40,123 nucleotides of DNA from a virus. Under the pieces are notes generated by a model that saw only the letters and a list, made by a program, of their open reading frames with translations, was not told the DNA's origin and ran no database searches. Positions 17,983-25,000 of the stretch are shown here, one piece after another. Numbering within the stretch: position 1 is the stretch's first letter; each line of letters opens with the position of its first letter. Where the stretch lies: the IMG/VR virus record IMGVR_UViG_3300009049_000010, positions 1-40,123 of that record, one strand, 5' to 3'. A program made the translations under genes and the position numbers.

Positions 17983-19293
17983 TCAATAAGTTCCACCGTC
18001 TAAATGCGTAATGGTTACCGCGCCTGCGTTTAACGCAAACTGGGCAGAGTCGAAAGATGCGACACCCGCATTAGAGTTTGTTGCTAATTCCGCAGCAATG
18101 ATTAATTCATTGGTTTCATCGGAATATGTTAGATCAATACCTTCGCCAGCAGTTAAGAGGTTAGCAACTTTATCATCGATGAATTCACCGATCTCTACAT
18201 CATTAATAGATAGTGGAGCAAGAACATTAAGTCCTTTGTCGATATCTATCTGGTCTTTGGATGCGTTGTATACTATTGATACATCAGCACCCGCAATAAA
18301 GATACCAGCACCATCAGCTTCTGCTGGGGTGGATGCTTCATCAGCAAGAGTAAGTGTAAGGTCATTAACCGACATTACTGTCGAGTTAATTATTGTCTGG
18401 GTACCTTGAACAACAAGGTCACCACGGATTACTAATGTACCACCGTCCGAATCTGTCGGAGCAGGGTCAATGTATAGGGTGTTGGAACTATCAGTAGAAG
18501 ATAGTGTGTTACCTGTTAGTTTTAGGTTACCAACTTCTATTGAATTGAGGTCAAGAACATTAGGTTCTAGTGAAACATTGACAGTGTTTGTTGCTGTGTC
18601 ATATGCTACATTGACGTTATCAGAACCACTAAACGTTAGGTCTGAATCCAACAGAGAAATACTGTCGCCATTTACTGTTAGGTTAGTACCAATATTTACA
18701 GTACTAGCCGCAGTAATACGACCGTCTGAATCAACAGTAAAGGTTGGGATTTCAGTCTGAGAACCGTAGTCTCCCGCAGTAACTCCAGTGGGTACCAGAC
18801 TAACTGTTAACGAGTTAGCATCTGAGTCCGCAAGGGTAGTAATACCACGACCACCGGCAAAGGTGATTGCTTCGGTTGCTAGGAAAATACTACCAGAACC
18901 ACTGTCACCAGAGAATAAGAAGTTAGACCCCAACTCTTGCGCAGATAGTATCCCGTCAACGTATGCTTTGTTTGTTACATGACTGGGATCAGTTGGGGTT
19001 CCTACCTTTAAAAAGTCTACCGCACCGTCTGAGTCGACGATGAGCGCTTTGTTAGGTAAGTTACTACCATACTGCGCAGCACCTTCACCGTGTAATAGGT
19101 TGACGTAATACGCACCACCTATGACGGTATGGTTGACCGCATCTTCGTTTGTTTCTGTGCCAGTGCCAATATATAATCGATCACCACCATTCGCCCCATT
19201 ATTTGCTAGATATGAATAGGCGAGTTCACCCTGTGCGAGGACAGATGGATTCCCCGCTACACCGGAACGTTTAATTCTTATTATTGACGCCAT
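17983..19293 (-). CDS. Tail fiber protein, 436 residues
   Basis: This fiber protein begins ASIIRIKRSGVAGNPSVLAQ and continues GELAYSYLA, a variant of the same N-terminal module as the 753-residue fiber. A recurrent marine-phage fiber segment follows near residues 95-115 (GTPTDPSHVTNKAYVDGI). The rest is beta-rich, with TPTDSDGGTLVIRGDLVVQG and a segment on TQTIINSTVMSVNDLTLTLA that parallels one in the 1142-residue fiber (GTVTTVNSETISLADNIIDL). There is no coiled-coil arm, so it may be a short or connecting fiber. The ATG directly abuts the stop of the 91-residue gene, with GGGGG as a ribosome site inside that gene, so the two are probably translationally coupled. Confidence 0.83.
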   Translation of the reverse strand: MASIIRIKRSGVAGNPSVLAQGELAYSYLANNGANGGDRLYIGTGTETNEDAVNHTVIGGAYYVNLLHGEGAAQYGSNLPNKALIVDSDGAVDFLKVGTPTDPSHVTNKAYVDGILSAQELGSNFLFSGDSGSGSIFLATEAITFAGGRGITTLADSDANSLTVSLVPTGVTAGDYGSQTEIPTFTVDSDGRITAASTVNIGTNLTVNGDSISLLDSDLTFSGSDNVNVAYDTATNTVNVSLEPNVLDLNSIEVGNLKLTGNTLSSTDSSNTLYIDPAPTDSDGGTLVIRGDLVVQGTQTIINSTVMSVNDLTLTLADEASTPAEADGAGIFIAGADVSIVYNASKDQIDIDKGLNVLAPLSINDVEIGEFIDDKVANLLTAGEGIDLTYSDETNELIIAAELATNSNAGVASFDSAQFALNAGAVTITHLDGGTY

Positions 19294-19569
19294 TTAGTAT
19301 TGACCCCCATTGATCACTTGTTTGTCTAAAAGTTTTTGAGCGTGCCACTTTTCATCAGTGCCGTGGTACACTAGAACATCTCCATCCTCTGGATGTGGAG
19401 ATTCAAAATTAATGTCAGAAAGTCCACCGATACTACTTCCAGTAGCAGTGACTCTCTGTACAGGTCTACCTAAAGTAACTCTTTTAACTTGAGTACCAGA
19501 ACTAGTGGAGGCACTCGTATTAATATGAGTTGTGCCGCCATTAGATATAGAAACTTTGCGAATAGGCAT
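19294..19569 (-). CDS. Small fiber/baseplate-associated protein (91 residues)
   Basis: No named family is recognised. The N-terminal half is Ser/Thr-rich (SNGGTTHINTSASTSSGTQ). The C-terminal half contains GGLSDINFESPHPEDGDVLV followed by YHGTDEKWHAQ, similar to the 'LsDVdfs-DGDvLvYd--tgkW' segment that recurs in phage fibers. It lies six bases after the 118-residue gene with an AAGGTAAAC ribosome site and abuts the 436-residue fiber, so it is probably a fiber adaptor. Function is inferred only from context. Confidence 0.75.
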   Translation of the reverse strand: MPIRKVSISNGGTTHINTSASTSSGTQVKRVTLGRPVQRVTATGSSIGGLSDINFESPHPEDGDVLVYHGTDEKWHAQKLLDKQVINGGQY

Positions 19570-19575
19570 GTATGT

Positions 19576-19932
19576 TTACCTTGTTACCGAAGGAGATACT
19601 TTAATTTTCCCCTCTAAAATACGCTCTACTACGGGATATCCGTTCGCATCGATATAGGTTATTTCGACATCATACACGTACCTACCACGGGTAGATAGGG
19701 CATCAGTCTGCTCATTTGTGAGGGATAATACTAGGATACCGTCGGATGACGGGTCAGCGACCATCGCAGAGAACTCGATAGTGTCTTCGTCTTTACTGTT
19801 GAAGTTCCGCTTCATTTTGGCGGATACAGTATAAGCACTTAAATCTTTCACAGAACCATCAGCTTCAGTAAGCTCTATCTGAAAAGCAATATCTGTGCCT
19901 TGGTCTATTGTAAAATCTTCGTAAGCTGCCAT
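19576..19932 (-). CDS. Ig-like baseplate/fiber protein, BppU-N-like (118 residues)
   Basis: The sequence starts AAYEDFTIDQGTDIAFQIEL and has alternating beta strands (DLSAYTVSAKMKRNF, LVLSLTNEQTDAL, GRYVYDVEITYIDANGYPVV, RILEGKIKVSPSVTR). This pattern of a one-domain beta sandwich is like the N-terminal domain of baseplate upper proteins and small virion proteins of marine T4-type phages. It heads a unit with the 91- and 436-residue genes. A late promoter lies 40 bases upstream inside an inverted repeat. The fold assignment comes from pattern only. Confidence 0.75.
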   Translation of the reverse strand: MAAYEDFTIDQGTDIAFQIELTEADGSVKDLSAYTVSAKMKRNFNSKDEDTIEFSAMVADPSSDGILVLSLTNEQTDALSTRGRYVYDVEITYIDANGYPVVERILEGKIKVSPSVTR

Positions 19933-19940
19933 CCCTAAAA

Positions 19941-19991
19941 CCTCAGATTGTATTAGTAAAATTATCTAGTACTATTTATAACAATCTGAGG
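19941..19991. repeat. 11-bp perfect inverted repeat flanking a late promoter
   Basis: CCTCAGATTGT at 19941-19951 is the exact reverse complement of ACAATCTGAGG at 19981-19991; 29 bases separate the arms and contain the TATAAATA at 19973-19980. RNA reading through from the oxygenase gene would carry both arms and could fold. RNA started at the promoter would carry only one arm. Confidence 0.75.
19973..19980 (-). promoter_or_regulatory. T4-type late promoter for the 118 / 91 / 436 unit
   Basis: The minus strand reads TATAAATA, 40 bases before the start of the 118-residue gene and inside the inverted repeat 19941-19991. Confidence 0.75.
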
Positions 19992-20015
19992 CCTTAAGAA
20001 TTAGCAAATCATATT

Positions 20016-20726
20016 TTATTCAGCAGACGCAATGTCTTCCAATACTAGATCACGTAGAGCATCTGAACCATCAGTAGTATCAAATACATAAGATACTGTA
20101 CAACGCCAGTCAGTATCGGCAGCAGCTGCGTGATAAAGAAGGGTTTCTGGTTCACGGTAGTGTCCGAAGTATGCGGCTTTACAAGTCCACACGCCGGGCT
20201 TGTCTTGGCAACGAACAACTTCCTTAGTTTCAGGATGAATGTAATCAAAGTAACCAGAACCATCTCCAGAATAAGAGAAGATTAGGTTGAAGCCCGGAGC
20301 GTTAGCATTATTGTGCCAAGAGATATATCCGCCTGGCGGGTATACTGCGCACAATGCGTTATGTTTAACTGATAAGAAGTTCATCATCCTATCATTCAAC
20401 TCACCTAGGTGTCTAGTGAGGTCTCTTTTAAAGATAGGGTCAGCATCACCCTCAAACATTGAGTGAGCCCGTTCGGATAACTTGAAGTTATATCCTACTA
20501 GTTGGTCAGGGAACCCTTCATGAGCAGTCTTCTGGTCAAGAATTTCGTTCATATATGGCGCGCCGACGTAGTAACTACGCTGGCGAATATGTTCTGCTCC
20601 ATTCAAGTGGCAGTTCTTTTCAAAACCAGCCCAAGTATGAAGTTTAGCATATTCCCCAAGTATCTCCAGAAGTTCTGGATTATTAACGTCGATATGCTTT
20701 AGATATTGGTCGTTTACCTGTGTCAT
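20016..20726 (-). CDS. 2OG-Fe(II) oxygenase-like protein (236 residues)
   Basis: This resembles phage-encoded 2-oxoglutarate/iron dioxygenases, double-stranded beta-helix enzymes that hydroxylate protein side chains or other substrates. Around residues 128-150 it reads YPPGGYISWHNNANAPGFNL, where His at ~135 would be the first iron ligand. The distal His is near 199 (LLYHAAAAD), and the 2OG-binding Arg lies in WRCTVSYVF (near 208). The expected HxD is HxN here (HNN), so the second metal ligand is Asn rather than Asp. The enzyme could use an altered metal site or be inactive. It overlaps the GT8-like gene by four bases (ATGA) and ends the 149aa-GT-oxygenase unit. The substrate is unknown; modification of fibers or coat proteins is possible. 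Confidence 0.75.
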   Translation of the reverse strand: MTQVNDQYLKHIDVNNPELLEILGEYAKLHTWAGFEKNCHLNGAEHIRQRSYYVGAPYMNEILDQKTAHEGFPDQLVGYNFKLSERAHSMFEGDADPIFKRDLTRHLGELNDRMMNFLSVKHNALCAVYPPGGYISWHNNANAPGFNLIFSYSGDGSGYFDYIHPETKEVVRCQDKPGVWTCKAAYFGHYREPETLLYHAAAADTDWRCTVSYVFDTTDGSDALRDLVLEDIASAE

Positions 20727-21451
20727 ACGATTGGTGTGTCCTTATTTAAACCAGCAGAGAAGTGACGTAAAATCACGGGCCCTGTCTCAGGTTTAGTTCT
20801 TGCCCAGTTGAAGGCATTGTAATAATTCCATCTCAAGTCGTCATCGAAGATACCAACTTTGAGATCCTTATATTTTTCTTCTTTCTCGGTCAACCACCAG
20901 AGGGAGAACTGATCCCAAGACTTTAGAGAATCAATATAACCTTCGGGCCACCAAGTATCATTCATTTGCTTGTATGTTAAATCCCACCAATCCTGCATAA
21001 ATTCGCGGACGATTGGTTTAGTCATATCATACAAACATACCCCACCACAAAGAGTAAATTTAGCCATACCTTCTGGTGTGGAGAAATCACGTTCCGCATA
21101 AATGTAGTCGCGATCATCAGTCAGTTCAGAGAATACCACATCGTAGTCTTTCATCTCATCCCATACCTTGATGATGTCTTCGTGCTCACATTCCATGTCA
21201 GCATCAATATACATTGTTATGTCATATGGCGAACGTGCCATACCCCATAACTTAGCACGATAATGGTTGTCGCAGATAATAACATCATCGGCAACATCAT
21301 AACCACGTTCGTCAATATATTTTTCTTCTGTCACGAGACAGATTTTACAATCCTCATAGAAGTCTCTTAGACTTTCTGCGAGGTTAAGAGCATACAAATA
21401 AAAGTTAGGTTTATTTGATGCTACAATTACGAACCCTTTGGTCTTCTCCAT
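20723..21451 (-). CDS. GT8-like glycosyltransferase (242 residues)
   Basis: This is a GT-A-fold nucleotide-sugar transferase. The Rossmann start GFVIVASNKPNFYLYALNLA leads to KICLVTEEKY. The metal-binding DxD motif is in DITMYIDADMECEHEDI (near residues 80-95). A later segment with LCGGVCLYDMTKPIVREFM and the C-terminal PVILRHFSAGLNKDTPIV (His as a candidate third metal contact) fit the GT8/glycogenin layout. No signal peptide is present, so it acts in the cytoplasm. It overlaps the 149-residue gene by one base (TAATG) and the oxygenase gene by four, so the three are co-translated. The acceptor is unknown; the giant Tyr/Ser/Thr/Asn-rich protein just upstream is an attractive but untested candidate. 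Confidence 0.8.
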   Translation of the reverse strand: MEKTKGFVIVASNKPNFYLYALNLAESLRDFYEDCKICLVTEEKYIDERGYDVADDVIICDNHYRAKLWGMARSPYDITMYIDADMECEHEDIIKVWDEMKDYDVVFSELTDDRDYIYAERDFSTPEGMAKFTLCGGVCLYDMTKPIVREFMQDWWDLTYKQMNDTWWPEGYIDSLKSWDQFSLWWLTEKEEKYKDLKVGIFDDDLRWNYYNAFNWARTKPETGPVILRHFSAGLNKDTPIV

Positions 21452-21900
21452 TACTCAGTCCCTTCCAGAGATTCCTGTAGAATGAGAATAGAGTACAAGT
21501 CTACTTCGATACGAGACTTCGCACGACGTAACTTTCCTTTTAATTTGCGGTTCTTAGAGGCTTTAATCTCATCAACCTCAAATGCTTCTAATTTATAATT
21601 GAAGAGTTTCTCTAACTTACGCGCCTTCTGGTGTTCTAGTTCGCGCTGCTTTTCTTCTTCTTGCTCGGCATTTTTGCGTGTTACCCGATTAGTTGTTTCT
21701 TTATCAATGTTATCTTCACCTACAGACCCGATGACTTCATCAAACAACTCATTTGGATTACCGTCTTTATCTACACGGTTCAGTAACATTACTTGCCTTG
21801 TTACTCTTCCAACATCATCTTCCATTTCTAGGATACAGTTCAACTTATCTTTTGCGTCTGTTTCCCAAAAAGCATTGTCCATCCACTTTCTGTAACTCAT
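21451..21900 (-). CDS. Hypothetical charged helical protein (149 residues)
   Basis: No family is recognised. The N-terminus reads SYRKWMDNAFWETDAKDKLN, with DEVIGSVGEDNIDKETTNRV in the middle. A strongly charged helical stretch follows (KNAEQEEEKQRELEHQKARK, residues ~76-95) that could be a coiled coil. The C-terminal part is basic (SKNRKLKGKLRRAKSR). There is no signal peptide or membrane segment. A good GGAG ribosome site precedes the ATG. It is the first gene after the terminator that follows the giant tetrapeptide-repeat gene and is coupled to the GT8-like gene. A small assembly factor or partner of the transferase is possible, but this is not shown by the sequence. Confidence 0.7.
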   Translation of the reverse strand: MSYRKWMDNAFWETDAKDKLNCILEMEDDVGRVTRQVMLLNRVDKDGNPNELFDEVIGSVGEDNIDKETTNRVTRKNAEQEEEKQRELEHQKARKLEKLFNYKLEAFEVDEIKASKNRKLKGKLRRAKSRIEVDLYSILILQESLEGTE

Positions 21901-21949
21901 CTATTCATTCTCCAAAAGGGGTATTAAATTCAATTCAGTATTATATATG

Positions 21950-21979
21950 ATAAAAATAAGTGGGCCATTTCTGACCCAC
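21950..21979 (-). terminator. Terminator after the giant tetrapeptide-repeat gene
   Basis: On the minus strand GTGGGTC and GGCCCAC form a 7-bp stem (one U-G pair) with a six-base loop, followed by TTATTTTTATC. It lies about 45 bases after the stop of the 1675-residue gene. Confidence 0.75.
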
Positions 21980-22025
21980 CCAATTTATTAACCATTATAC
22001 ACTAATATCAGTCTGTTGTCAAATA

Positions 22026-25000
22026 TTATGCGGTTCTTACATATAAAGTATATGCTTCAACTGTCGAGTAAGACGATTGAATTGTGGTACCAACATAATC
22101 ACCAACAAATGCGCGAGAGTAATTACCAGCAAAGTCTCTTGAGTAATTACCAGTGAAGTCACGAGCATAGTCACCAGTGAAGTCGCCAGCATATGATGAT
22201 GTACGAACCCGAGTGTAATCAGCAGAGTATGCTGAAGTACGTAGTCGCGAGTAAGCAGACACTCGAACTCGGCTGAAAGTATCAGTTGAGTTACGAGTAT
22301 ATTCACCTAAGAATCCACGAGTGTAATTACCAATGAAGTTACCGGCGTAAGCAGAAACACGGTTACGGATATAGTTGCCCGCAAATGTTCTTGCGTAGTT
22401 ACCAGTAAAGTCACCTACGAATTCAGTTGTGTACGCACCGGCATATTCGCCAGCAAATGTTCTTGCGTAGTTACCTGCGAAATCGCCTGCGAAATCACGA
22501 GTATAGTTACCAGCGTAGTCTCGTGAGTAGTTACCCGCAAATGTTCTTGCGTAAGTACCAGCGTATTCACCCGCAAAATTGCGTGAGTAAACACCAGTGT
22601 ATTGACCAGAGAATCCACGTGAGTAAGTACCAGTATATTCACCAACGAATCCACGTGAGTAAGTACCAGCGTATTCGCCTACAAAACCACGTGAGTAAGT
22701 ACCAGTATATTCACCAACGAATCCACGAGAGTAAGTACCAGTGTACGACGATGGACGTGTACGGGAATAAGTCTCTACACGAGTTCTTGAGAAGTCACGA
22801 GCATAGTTACCAACATAAGAAGTAGCATACGCACCAGTGTATTCACCCGCAAAATTACGTGAGTAAGTACCAGCATAAGCAGAAACACGAGTACGGGCAT
22901 AAGCAGAAACACGAGTTCTCGCGAAATCACGACTATAGTTACCAGTATAAGAGGTAGCATATACGCCAGTATATTGTCCAGAGAAACCGCGTGAGTAAGT
23001 ACCAGCATATTCGCCAGCGAAACCACGAGAGTAAACTCCAGTATATTGACCAGAGAAGTCACGTGCGTAGTTACCGACGTAGTTACCCACAAAGTCACCG
23101 ACGTAATTACCGGCAAAGTTACCCGCGTAGTTACGAGCATATTCGCCAGCAAATGTTCTTGCGTAGTTACCCGCAAAGTCACCGGCAAAGTCAGTTATAC
23201 GATCACGAGTGTATGCGCTACCACGAGTACGGGCATAAGCAGAAACACGAGTACGGGCATAAGCAGAAACACGACTACGTGTAGATGTACGAGTATATTC
23301 ACCAACGAAGTCACCAGCAAAGTCACCTGCGAAGGCACGAGCATAGTTACCAACGTAGTCGCCAGTGAAAGTAGTTGCGTAGTTACCAATATAGTTACCG
23401 GCATAGTCACCCGCAAAGCCGCGAGCATAGTTGCCAACGAAGTCACCAGTGAAAGTAGTTGCGTAGTTACCGACGAAGTTTCCTGCGAAGTTAGTTACAC
23501 GATCACGAGCAAAGTCACCAACATAGTTAGTAACACGTGTACGAGCAAAGTCACCAACATAGTTAGTAACACGTGTACGAGCAAAGTCACCAACATAGTT
23601 GGTGATGCGTGTACGAGTAAAGTCACCCACGTAAGGAGTAACACGTGTACGAGAGTATGCTGATGGACGAGTACGTGTTGATGTACGTGTTGATGTACGA
23701 GCATATTCACCAACGAAGTCACCAACGTAATTACCGACGAAGTCTCTTGCGTAGTTACCAACGAAGTCGCCAGCATAACCACGAGCATAGTCACCAATGT
23801 AGTCGCCAGCGTAGTATCCAACACGAGTATAATAGCCGGTAGCAGTAAAATCAGTCACGCGGTCACGTGTGTAATCTTCATTCGCAGCACGAGCACGTGT
23901 GTAATCTAATGTTGCGGCACGAGCACGTGTGTAATCTAATGTTGCGGCACGATCACGTGTATATGTTTCTGTTGCGGCACGAGCACGTGTGTAATCAACG
24001 GTACGCGTATAGTTACCGGTATACACTGGGGTACGAGTATAGTACTCTGCTGCAGATACGAGACGGGTACGAGTATAATCAACTGTTGCTGTTGATGTAC
24101 GAGTATAAGAAGTAATGAAGTACCCTGTTACACGCGTGTAGTACACAGTCAGGGTGTAGAACTGCCAATATCCTTGATATCGCGCATAAGTTCCGGCAGT
24201 GCGTGAGTAAGCCGCCGTCGCCGCGCTTGAACGACTATAGTTACCAATATAAGATGTCGTACTAGTATAGTTACCCATATAAGATATCATGGTATTGTAT
24301 GGGTTTGAATAACGGACATAGTCTCCGATAAATGAGGGAGCACGAGTGTATGTATCAACTCTAGTATAGTTACCAGTATATGTTACGGGACGACTATAGT
24401 TACCAGTGTATGTTACGCCACGAGTATAGTTACCAGTGTATGTTACGCCACGAGTATAGTTACCAGTGTATGTTACAGGTCGGAGATAGTTACCGACAAA
24501 GTTTCCTGCGTAATACAATACACGAGTATAAGCTAGCGTACGAGTTGAAGTCTGAATTGCATTACGAGCGTAAGCTGAGTAACGAGTACGTGTAGAAGTA
24601 CGTGCGTAAGCAGAACCACGGGTACGAGTATAATCAGTTATGCGAGTACGGGCATAATTACCTACGAAGTCACCAGCATAGTCGCCGACATAGTTTCGGG
24701 CATAATCACCTACAAAGTCACCAGTAAAGGTAGTAGCATAATTACCTACGAAGTCACCAGTAAAGGTAGTCGCGTAGTTACCTACGAAGTCGCCAGTAAA
24801 GGTAGTCGCGTAGTTACCTACGAAGTCACCAGTAAAGGTAGTAGCATAATTACCTACAAAGTTACCCGCAAAGTTAGTTACACGATCACGAGCAAAGTCA
24901 CCAATATAGTTAGTGATGCGTGTTCTGGCGTAAGCTGAATAACGAGTTCGTGTTGAAGTTATGGTAGAATCGCGAGTAAAGTCACCAACATAGTTAGTGA

